Shown here piece by piece: positions 14,669 through 22,639 of a DNA stretch of 24,016 bases. Source of the stretch: Methanobacteriota archaeon (GTDB lineage Archaea; Thermoplasmatota; Poseidoniia; Poseidoniales; Thalassarchaeaceae). A model generated the notes under the pieces. It was not told where the DNA came from. It saw only the letters and a list, made by a program, of their open reading frames with translations, and made no database searches. The stretch is taken from the NCBI GenBank assembly GCA_002683155.1, contig NYST01000058.1, forward strand, positions 1-24,016, read 5' to 3'. How positions within the stretch are numbered: the first letter of the stretch is position 1; every line of letters starts with the position of its first letter. A program made the position numbers and the translations under genes.

Positions 14669-15682
14669 ATGTCGGACTCTCCAGTGTCCCATCATCAGGC
14701 CGGCGCACCCAAAGAATCCCCTGATTCGGGTGCATCAAACGAGCAGAAGGCGCAGATGGAGCAGGCATACCAACAGATGCAGAGGAAGATGAGAATCAGC
14801 AAGATGGATGAGAACATCAAGCACAAGATAATGGTTCTCTCGGGCAAAGGAGGGGTGGGAAAATCAACTGTGGCCACCGGGCTCGCACTTTCTCTAGCTC
14901 GTCAGGGCAAGAAGGTCGGCCTGATGGATATCGATATCACAGGTCCAAACGTCCCAAAGATGCTGGGATTGGAGCAAGCGGATCTTAACGTCGAAGAGGG
15001 ACAGATTCATCCTGCTGACGGTCCCAGTGGTCTGAAGGTAATCTCCATGGCTTTCTTGCTGGAGGATCCAGACAAACCAGTGATTTGGAGAGGCCCCATC
15101 AAACTAGGTGCCATACAGCAGTTCATCGGAGATGTTGCATGGGGGGAGTTGGATACCCTGATTATTGACTTCCCACCGGGAACAAGCGATGAGCCTCTCA
15201 CAGTCAGCCAGAGCCTCCCGGGAATAGATGGGGTAGTAATCGTCACGACCCCTCAGGAAGTCGCACTTTTAGACAGTCGAAAATCGATAAACTTCGCGAA
15301 AACCATTTCTGTCCCAGTTCTGGGAGTCGTCGAAAACATGAGGGGTTACAATCTGAGGGGGACGACAAAACCTAACTCGGAATTTTCTATTATCGGGCCG
15401 GGAGGGGTTCCGATAGAATCTCTCTCGGATGAGGATGGAAATTGGGAAATGACCCTTGATATTTTCAAGTCAGGAGGTGGAGAGGAATCATCGAATGAGA
15501 TGGGTGTTCCTTTCCTAGGGGCCCTACCATTCGACCCTGGAATTGTCAGAGGGGGGGATGATGGGGTTCACCGAATTATCGCCGAACCAGATGGGGAGAC
15601 CGCACGAGCCTTCGAATCGATTGTAGAAAGGGTACTAGAGCAGCTTGACAATGGCTCTCAGCGTACCCTAAGGATAATCTGA
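14669..15682 (+). CDS. Mrp/NBP35-family P-loop ATPase lacking all cysteines
   Basis: 337 residues. Family members bind and deliver Fe-S clusters. Seen: a polar Gln/Met-rich N-terminal helix (about 24-45), deviant Walker A SGKGGVGKST (58-67), DIDITGPNVPKMLG (87-100), switch region DFPPGTSDEP (167-176), TTPQEVALLDSRKSINF and VVENMRGY (220-227), then GVPFLGALPFDP (279-290). The usual CPxC metal motif right after ENMxGF is absent; residues ~228-268 are instead a polar insertion. The whole protein has no cysteine, nor the N-terminal CX13CX2CX5C of NBP35. It therefore cannot hold a cluster through its own thiols. It may be a paralogue with another cargo or a regulatory ATPase. ATG 14669 follows GGGGTG (14661-14666). 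Divergent from the arsC-like gene. Confidence 0.9.
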   Translation: MSDSPVSHHQAGAPKESPDSGASNEQKAQMEQAYQQMQRKMRISKMDENIKHKIMVLSGKGGVGKSTVATGLALSLARQGKKVGLMDIDITGPNVPKMLGLEQADLNVEEGQIHPADGPSGLKVISMAFLLEDPDKPVIWRGPIKLGAIQQFIGDVAWGELDTLIIDFPPGTSDEPLTVSQSLPGIDGVVIVTTPQEVALLDSRKSINFAKTISVPVLGVVENMRGYNLRGTTKPNSEFSIIGPGGVPIESLSDEDGNWEMTLDIFKSGGGEESSNEMGVPFLGALPFDPGIVRGGDDGVHRIIAEPDGETARAFESIVERVLEQLDNGSQRTLRII

Positions 15683-15736
15683 TCCTCAAATCCATGCGTT
15701 GGCTTGATGACATAGTCTCACTCCCACTGGGACGTA

Positions 15737-17830
15737 ATGGTCGCTGAAACGGGCATCTACATCACTTGGGTGACCGGGGCTATTCTGATTAGCATAGCAA
15801 TGATGCCGATCTTCAAACCACCATATGCAAGAATCAGCGCTGACGGCTTCATTGACATGTTCAGAAGATACTGGGCGCATATGGTGGTTGTCTTCTCGGT
15901 ATACCTGTGGAAGGATTTGCTAGATGGTCTGGACAGGATATTAATGGCTAACACCCAACTAGACATGACATTCCTAGTCTACGCAATCGAGGGGGATGCC
16001 GTCCTTTGGGTCCAAGAAGCCCTGAGAGGGGATTTCTTGGACGTTTTCATGACCCATTTCTACGTTATGGGATTCATGACTGCAACTTTTTCTTCTTTCA
16101 TCTATCCAATTTACTTCGACGACAGGCACATGGCCGACAGGGTGTCTCTTTCGATGTTCTGGGTGTACATTTTGGCAATCCCATTCTATCTGTTCCTGAA
16201 TGTGAAGGTTACTGGGAACTATGTGGAAGGGATGGAGACAATTGCTTATGACCTAACTCCAGAGATACATAATTGGTTCAACAGGATCGACCCATTTACC
16301 AATGGGATGCCTAGTTTGCATATCGGACTCCCCTTTGCAATCTGGCTCTCAATGCACAGATGGGACGAGGACGGCAGGTGGAAGAGGTTCCGGGTCTTCC
16401 TGATCTTCTTCATTGGGCTGACGTCAGTCTCGATTGTTTACCTTGGGATCCACTGGTTCGTTGACATTATTGGAGGGATGATTATCGCAATCATGGCTGT
16501 GAACATCACTTCTAAGACCCACAAACCAATTTGGCGAATCGCCGACGAGAGACTTTTCACCAGAAGGTTGGCTAGGGCACTTGAAGATCCTCGCGGTTCC
16601 ATGCAGAGAACTCTGACATCATCAATCAATGCCCTTGATCCCATTAGGGAACCAGGAAAGAAACAGACCGGTGCCATCATCATCTCTCTGATTGTTCTGA
16701 CGGGCTCAGTTCTACTTTGGGACGTAACGCATCAGAAGATCTCCATCGAAGAGGCCGAATCTCCCACATCTGCCTCTGGTTCGGGCGAGTGGCTCGTATG
16801 GTTCGAAGAATCCGATGAGGGAGTTTCAATTACAGCAGGAAACATCTCTTCGCAGACCAATCGAACCGTTGGGGGGCACCAATGGATAGTGACTCCGGCG
16901 GTAGTTTCTTCCGGAAGCAGCTTTGTGATTTTCGATAACAGCAGTGCCGATTACTTTGAGCATAATCGGGGTTCTGGAGTGCTTCAACCGATCTTTTCTG
17001 AGAGCTTTGAGGATGAAATTGTCGACATAGCAATTACCACTGACTCAAGCGGGGTGAAGAACCTTGCAATCCTCTCATCCAATAGCCTCAAGCTAGTTGA
17101 TACGTCAGATCAGTCAACCAAGATTGTTGAATTGAATACAAACTCCTCGGTGGTCGCATCATCGGGCTCACTAGTGGCAATCTCAGAAAAATCTGAATCA
17201 GGGCCACTGGTCAATATCACTTCCATTGACTCGGACCTCACAATCACTATCCCACTAGACCCTAGGTCTACGGAGCGGATCGAAGCCTCGATTACCAATT
17301 CCGGAACCATCCTCGACTTTCAGAACTCTACTATTGTGGACCTAGTGATGGACTCGAATTGGCTTGTAGCCACGGTTGACGTCGGCCCGTTCAACAGGAC
17401 CATTCTCGTCGACACTCTCTCCATCAATCAGACTCTAATCTCCAATCCACGCTGGGACTCATCTTCACCCAGCATCGGGGACGGCAGGGTGGCCTTCCTA
17501 CAAGTGACAAGGGACGACATTCTCTCGAGCACGAGCACTTCTCAGAGATTCAATGATGTCTATGTCCATGATCTGGAATCAGGCGAGACCAACCAATACA
17601 CATTCGATGAGGAGGTCTCTCAGACCCAGCCCCAGATATTGTTTGAAAGACTAGCTTGGATAGAAATCAACGAGGATGGGGAGAAGGAGCTCCAACTATT
17701 CTCGCTCACCGACACAATTGAGCCACGGAACTCGCTGCTACTACAGGCTTCCATCCTGGCCATGATCCCGCTGATTTTCTTATGGACGCTACAGTCATAT
17801 GGGCCCGCCAAGTCTACTCAGCGAGTCTGA
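15737..17830 (+). CDS. PAP2/Aur1-like membrane phosphatase or transferase fused to a large exported beta-rich domain
   Basis: 697 residues. The N-terminal ~260 residues contain about six membrane helices with the PAP2_3/IPC-synthase-like motifs GMPSLHIGLP (190-199, His195) and YLGIHWFVDIIGG (235-247, His239, Asp243), which form the phosphate-transfer centre. Such enzymes remove or move a phospho-headgroup on lipids or isoprenoid phosphates. After a basic cytosolic loop (about 258-310), a helix (about 312-329) leads to a ~330-residue Ser/Thr/Asn-rich beta domain with repeated 'LVWFEE', 'LAILSSNSL', 'VAFLQVT', 'RLAWIEIN' strands, like a TolB/beta-propeller fold. A last membrane helix (about 663-686) closes the protein. 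The ectodomain is inferred to face outside from its NxS/T sites. Start ATG 15737; the upstream ribosome site is weak. It overlaps convergent nadA by 17 bp. Confidence 0.82.
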   Translation: MVAETGIYITWVTGAILISIAMMPIFKPPYARISADGFIDMFRRYWAHMVVVFSVYLWKDLLDGLDRILMANTQLDMTFLVYAIEGDAVLWVQEALRGDFLDVFMTHFYVMGFMTATFSSFIYPIYFDDRHMADRVSLSMFWVYILAIPFYLFLNVKVTGNYVEGMETIAYDLTPEIHNWFNRIDPFTNGMPSLHIGLPFAIWLSMHRWDEDGRWKRFRVFLIFFIGLTSVSIVYLGIHWFVDIIGGMIIAIMAVNITSKTHKPIWRIADERLFTRRLARALEDPRGSMQRTLTSSINALDPIREPGKKQTGAIIISLIVLTGSVLLWDVTHQKISIEEAESPTSASGSGEWLVWFEESDEGVSITAGNISSQTNRTVGGHQWIVTPAVVSSGSSFVIFDNSSADYFEHNRGSGVLQPIFSESFEDEIVDIAITTDSSGVKNLAILSSNSLKLVDTSDQSTKIVELNTNSSVVASSGSLVAISEKSESGPLVNITSIDSDLTITIPLDPRSTERIEASITNSGTILDFQNSTIVDLVMDSNWLVATVDVGPFNRTILVDTLSINQTLISNPRWDSSSPSIGDGRVAFLQVTRDDILSSTSTSQRFNDVYVHDLESGETNQYTFDEEVSQTQPQILFERLAWIEINEDGEKELQLFSLTDTIEPRNSLLLQASILAMIPLIFLWTLQSYGPAKSTQRV

Positions 17831-18899
17831 ACATCTCATCCAGGCTTTTCGAGGCTCTCCCGAGAGTCTCTTCGGGGATCTCAATTACCTGCTCGGGATA
17901 GGGGTCGATTAGCGCTTGCAGAATATCCTCCAACTGGGTCTTCTTCATGTGTCTGCACATCACACACGCACCCATCAAATTCAGGCTATCTTCAGTTTCA
18001 GCCAGGACCCTGTCAGCAGTGCCACACTCCGTAATCAACATCATGTCTCTCTTCCCGATGCTAGCTAGGCGCTTTGCCTCGTTCATCAACAACTCACTAC
18101 TTCCCACAAAGTCACTTTCTTCTAGAACTTCGGAATCACATTCGGGGTGGCTTAGCACCTTCAGATCAATTCCGTTCTCTGCCATGTTCTTCTTCCAGTT
18201 CCTAATTTTCGGTCCCGTGAACTCGGCATGAACCTCGCATTCGCCGTCGTATAGTATCACTTCCTTCTTGCCCTTTAGAGAATTCTGAAGATGTCTTCCC
18301 ATGAACTTGTCAGGTACGAAGATCAGCCTATCGCCCGGCAGTCTCTCGCAAATTTTGAGATAATTGCTACTTGTTACGCAAACATCACACTCGGCCTTCA
18401 CCGCAGCACTGGTGTTGATGTAGCAAACAACTGGTACTCCCGGGTACTCCTCTCTAATCCTGATTACGTCTTCTGCCTCTATGCTATCACTTAGTGAGCA
18501 ACCGGCATCCGGAGACGGGTGCAGCACTGTCTTGCTCGGGCTCACAATCTTCGCCGTCTCAGCCATGAATCGAACGCTTGAGAATAGAATCGTCTGCTGA
18601 GGGGCATCCCGGGCTTCCTTGGAGAGGGCATAACTGTCGGCCACAGAGTCCGCTACCCCATATGTGATGTCCGGCGTCTGATACGAGTGCGCGATTAGAA
18701 AAACGTCTTTCTCCTTCTTTAGACGATTTATTTCAAGGGTCAGAGGGGCTAGAGACCTGCATACCTCCATGCTCCACCGCATTGGCTGCCTGATTGCATA
18801 CTGAAGCCTGACCGCTTCCTTGTCAATTTCCGTGTCAGAATAGCCGAAATTTCCCAAGAAAACTCGTGGAATCGGGGCGGCGGGCATGTCCAGAACCAT
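17814..18899 (-). CDS. nadA: Quinolinate synthase A
   Basis: 4Fe-4S enzyme that condenses iminoaspartate with dihydroxyacetone phosphate to quinolinate, in de novo NAD synthesis; cytosolic. 361 residues. Seen: FLIAHSYQTPDITYGVADSVADSYAL (67-92), SPDAGCSLSD (129-138, cluster ligand Cys134), VVCYINTSAAVKAECDVCVTSSN (157-179), VPDKFMGRHL, GECEVHAEF (219-227, Cys221), HPEC, TECGTADRV and ACVMCRHMKKTQL (311-323, Cys315 the likely third ligand). The N-terminal ~40 residues are an extension beyond the usual short archaeal form; ATG 18887 is a possible later start. No nadB/aspartate dehydrogenase or nadC lies beside it. It is divergent from bud32 across 58 bp and overlaps the PAP2 fusion gene tail to tail. 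Confidence 0.95.
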   Translation of the reverse strand: MVLDMPAAPIPRVFLGNFGYSDTEIDKEAVRLQYAIRQPMRWSMEVCRSLAPLTLEINRLKKEKDVFLIAHSYQTPDITYGVADSVADSYALSKEARDAPQQTILFSSVRFMAETAKIVSPSKTVLHPSPDAGCSLSDSIEAEDVIRIREEYPGVPVVCYINTSAAVKAECDVCVTSSNYLKICERLPGDRLIFVPDKFMGRHLQNSLKGKKEVILYDGECEVHAEFTGPKIRNWKKNMAENGIDLKVLSHPECDSEVLEESDFVGSSELLMNEAKRLASIGKRDMMLITECGTADRVLAETEDSLNLMGACVMCRHMKKTQLEDILQALIDPYPEQVIEIPEETLGRASKSLDEMFRLAE

Positions 18900-18957
18900 G
18901 TCGACCGGTTAATCGTCCGAGTGCAACCGCTTTCAAGTCATCTGGCATCGGATTTGC

Positions 18958-19623
18958 ATGGCGAGCGGGGGTATTCCAATGTGGAAGCCCGGGAATGTGC
19001 TTCATGAGGGTGCCGAGGCGACTGTTACCGAGGGCTCATGGCTGGGGAGGAAAGCAGTCCTGAAGTCCCGCAGGGCTCGCTCCTACAGGCATCCAGACCT
19101 TGATCGCAGGCTTACGAGACAGAGACTGGCTGTCGAGGCAAGAGTGCTATCTCGGCTTTCCTCCATTGGATTCCCTTCTCCGAGACTGGTGTTCTTGGAT
19201 CAGCGCAATTCATCCATGCTACTATCAAGAATAGAAGGGGGAACACTCTTCGAATTGCTCAAGTCCGGGGACTCTTCTGGAGACGAACTCTTCCAGCTAG
19301 GAGGATTGATTCGTAGACTACATGAGATCGGGATCTCTCATGGCGACTTGACTACTCATAACGTGATGTCGACCATTGATGGCGACCTACACCTGATTGA
19401 CTTCGGCTTGTCCAGGCAGTCTCCGGAATTGGAGCACATGGGCCTAGATCTGCAGGTTCTAAGGGAATGCCTAGGCGCCAGCCATTCTGAAATTGATGGC
19501 GCTATCGACAGGGTCTGTGAAGGGTACATTGCAGCACAGAACTCAGGAAACGATGCAGAGAGCGCGGAAAACGTGGTTGACCGATTCCGCAAAATCGCAG
19601 GCAGAGTAAGATATCATGGCTAG
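18958..19623 (+). CDS. bud32: Bud32/PRPK-type atypical kinase of the KEOPS complex
   Basis: Small ATPase/kinase partner of Kae1 in the KEOPS complex, which makes the t6A modification of ANN-decoding tRNAs; cytosolic. 221 residues. Seen: GAEATV (18-23) in place of a glycine loop, Lys36 in AVLKSRRARSYRHPDLDRRL (the Bud32-specific YRHPxLD block), Glu60 in EARVL, catalytic Asp130 in SHGDLTTHNV (127-136), Asn135 and metal Asp148 in LIDFGLS. It is unfused, whereas several euryarchaea have a Kae1-Bud32 fusion; no kae1 is in this window. ATG 18979 is a possible later start. It overlaps the next gene by 8 bp, so the two are translationally coupled. Confidence 0.93.
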   Translation: MASGGIPMWKPGNVLHEGAEATVTEGSWLGRKAVLKSRRARSYRHPDLDRRLTRQRLAVEARVLSRLSSIGFPSPRLVFLDQRNSSMLLSRIEGGTLFELLKSGDSSGDELFQLGGLIRRLHEIGISHGDLTTHNVMSTIDGDLHLIDFGLSRQSPELEHMGLDLQVLRECLGASHSEIDGAIDRVCEGYIAAQNSGNDAESAENVVDRFRKIAGRVRYHG

Positions 19624-20227
19624 GGTAGGAAAAATGCGCATTCTTTTCGCTACTGGAAACAAACACAAGGTTTCCGAGGCATCCGAGATTCTGCAACATC
19701 TCGGATACGAGGTCGAGCAATTGCTAATCGAGGGGGAGGTTCCGGAAATCATTGAGCCACAGGCAGAAGGAATAGAGGAAGTTGCAATCTCCAAGATAAA
19801 GCAGGCGAGAGAGTTGCTGATCGGATCTGGTCGCGAGGACTCGATAATAATGGCAGAGGACTCTGGGATATTCATCGACTCACTCGGTGGCTTCCCCGGC
19901 CCGTACTCATCTTATGTGGAGAGTACAATAGGACTCCCAGGTGTTCTGAGGTTAATGAGGCCAGAGTCCATGAGGGGGGCCGAATTCAGGGCCACTGCCG
20001 CAGTCTGCACAGGGAAGAAAATCGTAACCGCAACTGGAGTCTGCAGTGGTACGATATCCAGGGAGATATCCGGGGAGATGGGATTCGGGTATGATCCAAT
20101 CTTCATCCCAAATGATGGTGATGGAAGGACTTGCGCTGAGATGTCTTCTTCGGAGAAGTCATCCATCTCGCACAGAGGAAGGGCCCTTAAGGCAGTCTCA
20201 GAACTCATGAATCTCCCGTCAAAGTGA
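19616..20227 (+). CDS. rdgB: XTP/dITP pyrophosphatase (HAM1/RdgB family)
   Basis: Hydrolyses non-canonical purine triphosphates (ITP, dITP, XTP) to monophosphates, keeping them out of RNA and DNA; cytosolic. 203 residues from ATG 19616. Seen: ILFATGNKHKVSEA (9-22), AEDSGIFIDSLGGFPGPYSS (80-99), GFGYDPIFIP, AEMSSSEKSSISHRGRAL near the C-terminus; all family signature blocks are complete. ATG 19634 (MRILFATGNK) matches the usual start of the family and has a purine-rich GGGTAGGAAAA before it, so the first six residues may not be translated. It overlaps bud32 by 8 bp, and its TGA overlaps a GTG that could start the next gene. Confidence 0.95.
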   Translation: MARVGKMRILFATGNKHKVSEASEILQHLGYEVEQLLIEGEVPEIIEPQAEGIEEVAISKIKQARELLIGSGREDSIIMAEDSGIFIDSLGGFPGPYSSYVESTIGLPGVLRLMRPESMRGAEFRATAAVCTGKKIVTATGVCSGTISREISGEMGFGYDPIFIPNDGDGRTCAEMSSSEKSSISHRGRALKAVSELMNLPSK

Positions 20228-21150
20228 ATAGAAGCAGTCCTCTGTGCCGTACTAGAATGGTTTCGGCAACTAGGCTTCTTCTGATCGTAATGACCATCGC
20301 CTCCATCCCAATTTACCTGGTGTTCATAGTTCCAGAGGGGCTGATCATGCAGGCTGCAGGAGCGGTGTTGATCCTGCTGATGGTCTCGTTGCTCCTCTTC
20401 ACAGGAAGGAGAGCCATCCCTTCGGCAAAGAAGGAACCTGTGATCATAGTGCAGGAGACTGGTTTCGGAGACATAGAATTGCCACCACCAGTTCACTCGG
20501 AGGAGTCTCCGGAAGAGGTGCGGGCCTCAAAGATTCGAAGAAGCAGAGGCAGAAAGAGGTCCCCGGAGATTCCCGTGCCAACAATTCCGGAACCACCTAC
20601 AGAGCCCTCTCCCAGCGCCTCAATAGAACCCATACCAGTCGAAGCCGAATCGGATGCGGATGTGGAAGGTACGGCCAGGGTGCATATCGCCAGATCGGAT
20701 CCCGAGCTTCAAGCAGAAGCGGAAGTCGACATCTACCTCGCCCAGCAGAGGGATAGGAGGGAAGTATTCAGGGACCGGCTTCATAGAGAAAGAAGACTAG
20801 AGATGTCCAAGAGATTAGCCAATGAGGCAAGAAAGTGGTCTCAGGTCGAGGACGGGGAAGATCTCTCCACCCTAACTAGCATTCCTGGCCATGGTCTGGC
20901 TGTCTTTTACGAACCAGAAGAGCCTGACCCATCTATCCCACAGGGGGTTTCTTATGTCCGGATAGATGACGAGAGAGTCCTCAAGGTCCGGGTCTCGCTG
21001 GACGTACCCAGATCGGAATCAAGACCACTCGTAGAAGAGGGAGGAGAGTCACCAGACATAGAATCAGCTCCTCTGCCTCCTAGCCCGGGGATTCCGATGC
21101 CACCACTGCCACTGCCAGACCTCCCTCCCCCAATCGGTCCAGAAGACTAG
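20224..21150 (+). CDS. Uncharacterised membrane protein, two N-terminal helices and a charged, proline-rich cytosolic tail
   Basis: I do not recognise a family. If it starts at GTG 20224 (GTGA overlap with the previous stop) it has 308 residues; ATG 20257 would give 297. Two membrane helices (about 17-36 and 40-60) form a hairpin, followed by GRR, so the ~245-residue remainder probably faces the cytosol. That tail contains a basic patch (KIRRSRGRKR, about 103-112), a Pro/Glu-rich stretch (about 113-142), a highly charged helix likely to form a coiled coil (QQRDRREVFRDRLHRERRLEMSKR, about 173-197), a short folded-looking part (GLAVFYEPEE to RVLKVRVSLDVP) and a Pro-rich C-terminus (about 285-308). 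It could be a scaffold or membrane tether. Third gene in the bud32-rdgB run. Confidence 0.7.
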   Translation: MNRSSPLCRTRMVSATRLLLIVMTIASIPIYLVFIVPEGLIMQAAGAVLILLMVSLLLFTGRRAIPSAKKEPVIIVQETGFGDIELPPPVHSEESPEEVRASKIRRSRGRKRSPEIPVPTIPEPPTEPSPSASIEPIPVEAESDADVEGTARVHIARSDPELQAEAEVDIYLAQQRDRREVFRDRLHRERRLEMSKRLANEARKWSQVEDGEDLSTLTSIPGHGLAVFYEPEEPDPSIPQGVSYVRIDDERVLKVRVSLDVPRSESRPLVEEGGESPDIESAPLPPSPGIPMPPLPLPDLPPPIGPED

Positions 21151-21174
21151 TTCTGTGATACGTTGAAGCGACAC

Positions 21175-21191
21175 GCCTCGCTCGGCGAGGC
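21175..21191 (+). other. GC-rich hairpin abutting the enoyl-CoA hydratase start
   Basis: Perfect 7-bp stem GCCTCGC/GCGAGGC with a TCG loop; the 3' arm ends at the base before ATG 21192. It starts 24 bp after the upstream stop codon and has no T-run after it, so a simple terminator is unlikely. If transcribed, it would hide the region just before ATG 21192, making ATG 21207 (preceded by GAGG) a plausible real start. Confidence 0.45.
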
Positions 21192-22025
21192 ATGGCAGGC
21201 GAGGTGATGACGGTCGAGGACATCCTCGTAGATGGGTCAAGCCCCGAGGGTGGCGTAATCTCGATCTGGACCCTCAACAGGCCCGACAAGCTCAATGCTC
21301 TCAATGCCGATTCTCACAGGGCCATCAAGGAGGCCTCGGTCAGGGCGAACTCGGATGACTCCGTCAGATGCGTTGTCATCAGAGGTGCCCCACCACCAGA
21401 TGCAGAGGGCAAGAGGGCCAAGCCCCATGCGTTTGCAGCAGGTGCCGACATCTCCGAGTTCTCGGGCAAGGACTCGGACGGTGTCCGACCATTCTTCGAG
21501 GACAACGGTTGGGAGGCGGTATGGAACATCTGCAAGCCAACCATCGCGATGGTGGATGGGTTCGCACTCGGCGGTGGGACCGAACTAGCCCTATCCTGCG
21601 ACATCCGCATCGCCTCTGACAGGTCCACGTTCGGACAGCCAGAGATCAACCTCGGACTGATACCCGGGGGCGGCGGGACTCAGAGGCTATGCAGGCTTAT
21701 CGGATACGGCAGGACGATGGAGATCGTGCTCTCTGGGGGGATGGTGAAGGCGGAGGACGCACTCGGGATGGGGCTTGTCAACAGGATAGTTCCTCCCGAG
21801 GAGCTTGAGTCCGAGACCATGAGCCTCGCGCAGGAGATATCCCGGAAGTCGCCATACACGACCAAAGTCGCGAAGCGCGTGGTTAGGGGTGCACTGGAAC
21901 TGCCCTTCTCGGAGGGGGTCCTAATGGAACGCTCGGAGTTCGTGGCATTGTTCGACACTGAGGACAAGGAAATCGGCGTCAGGGCATTTTTGGAACGGTC
22001 CGATGCGAAATGGGTCGGAAGATAG
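21192..22025 (+). CDS. Enoyl-CoA hydratase/isomerase (crotonase family)
   Basis: Adds water across the double bond of enoyl-CoA thioesters, or a related crotonase reaction; cytosolic. 277 residues. Seen: LNRPDKLNALN (28-38), oxyanion-hole block HAFAAGADISEF (79-90), DGFALGGGTELALSCDIRIAS (122-142) with Glu131, and FGQPEINLGLIPGGGGTQRL (147-166) with Glu151. The two glutamates are 20 residues apart, as in rat Glu144/Glu164, so true hydratase activity is likely. A ~12-residue charged insertion (PPPDAEGKRAKP) precedes the oxyanion loop. The start may be ATG 21207 because of the hairpin at 21175-21191. G+C is visibly higher (57-62 % in sampled 60-base lines) than in several neighbours, from codon preference or transfer. 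No other beta-oxidation genes are adjacent. Confidence 0.92.
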   Translation: MAGEVMTVEDILVDGSSPEGGVISIWTLNRPDKLNALNADSHRAIKEASVRANSDDSVRCVVIRGAPPPDAEGKRAKPHAFAAGADISEFSGKDSDGVRPFFEDNGWEAVWNICKPTIAMVDGFALGGGTELALSCDIRIASDRSTFGQPEINLGLIPGGGGTQRLCRLIGYGRTMEIVLSGGMVKAEDALGMGLVNRIVPPEELESETMSLAQEISRKSPYTTKVAKRVVRGALELPFSEGVLMERSEFVALFDTEDKEIGVRAFLERSDAKWVGR

Positions 22026-22046
22026 GCCCTGTCTCCAGAGTCCGAA

Positions 22047-22631
22047 CTAACCCAGGCTGTTGGTGATGATATCCGCAGCACCGCTTTCCTTCGTTGGATC
22101 AACTAGCAGCCATTCTGAATGGGAACCGGAAACAACCAGCTCTTCCTGTATCTCTCTGATCCTCGCCAAGTTGCCCAAGTAGTGATCGACCTGCTTACCG
22201 TTGTGCTTCTCTCGGTTAGCGATCATCCCTCTGTGCATATTTTCGCTGCTGACGTAGAGAACAACGCCGGCGGCAATCCCACCAGCATCTCGCCATTCGT
22301 CAATCACCTCCTTGTTGGGGAAATAATGGACTCCCTCCAGGAGCAGGTCACCTCTTTTCTCTAACGCCCTGTGGATGATTGCCCGCACTCCCTCTGAAAC
22401 CGCCTCCACTGTCTCTGTCCAGTCTTCAATCGGGGTTCCGCCGGCAGATTCGAATGACGATCTGTGCAGTGCCGGCCTGTCCGAAGAAGTGAGTTGCGTT
22501 CTGAGCACCTCTCTGACGGTGTCCGTGGAGGCTACCTTGCTGAAACCGAGTTCCGACGCGAGCCTTGCGGACATCGTAGACTTCCCGACACCGCTAGTAC
22601 CGACGATGATTAGGAGCCTCGGGACCACCAT
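22047..22631 (-). CDS. P-loop kinase related to 2-phosphoglycerate kinase (short form)
   Basis: 194 residues. Walker A IIVGTSGVGKSTMSARLA (8-25), then VASTDTVREVLR (33-44), LHRSSFESAG (55-64), EGVHYFP (99-105) and a C-terminal IREIQEEL helix. The order 'STDxVREVLR...LHxSSF...EGVH' is typical of archaeal 2-phosphoglycerate kinases, which make 2,3-bisphosphoglycerate for cyclic-DPG synthesis in methanogens. The methanogen enzymes carry an additional N-terminal domain that is absent here, and no cDPG synthetase is nearby, so the substrate is uncertain; other sugar- or nucleoside-like substrates are possible. ATG 22631 has GGTGAT just upstream and lies 8 bp after the aldehyde dehydrogenase stop, so they form an operon. 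The stop is 21 bp from the convergent hydratase stop. Confidence 0.75.
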   Translation of the reverse strand: MVVPRLLIIVGTSGVGKSTMSARLASELGFSKVASTDTVREVLRTQLTSSDRPALHRSSFESAGGTPIEDWTETVEAVSEGVRAIIHRALEKRGDLLLEGVHYFPNKEVIDEWRDAGGIAAGVVLYVSSENMHRGMIANREKHNGKQVDHYLGNLARIREIQEELVVSGSHSEWLLVDPTKESGAADIITNSLG

Positions 22632-22639
22632 CGAATCAC

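Noticed and set aside
15694..15747. 17-codon ATG frame upstream of and overlapping the PAP2 fusion start
   Set aside because: It could be a leader peptide, but it has no strong ribosome site and a frame this short is expected by chance.
19912..20496. Open frame of 194 residues on the minus strand across rdgB and the membrane-protein gene
   Set aside because: It is low-complexity and His/Gln-rich in part, lacks a ribosome site, and conflicts with clearly coding rdgB motifs.
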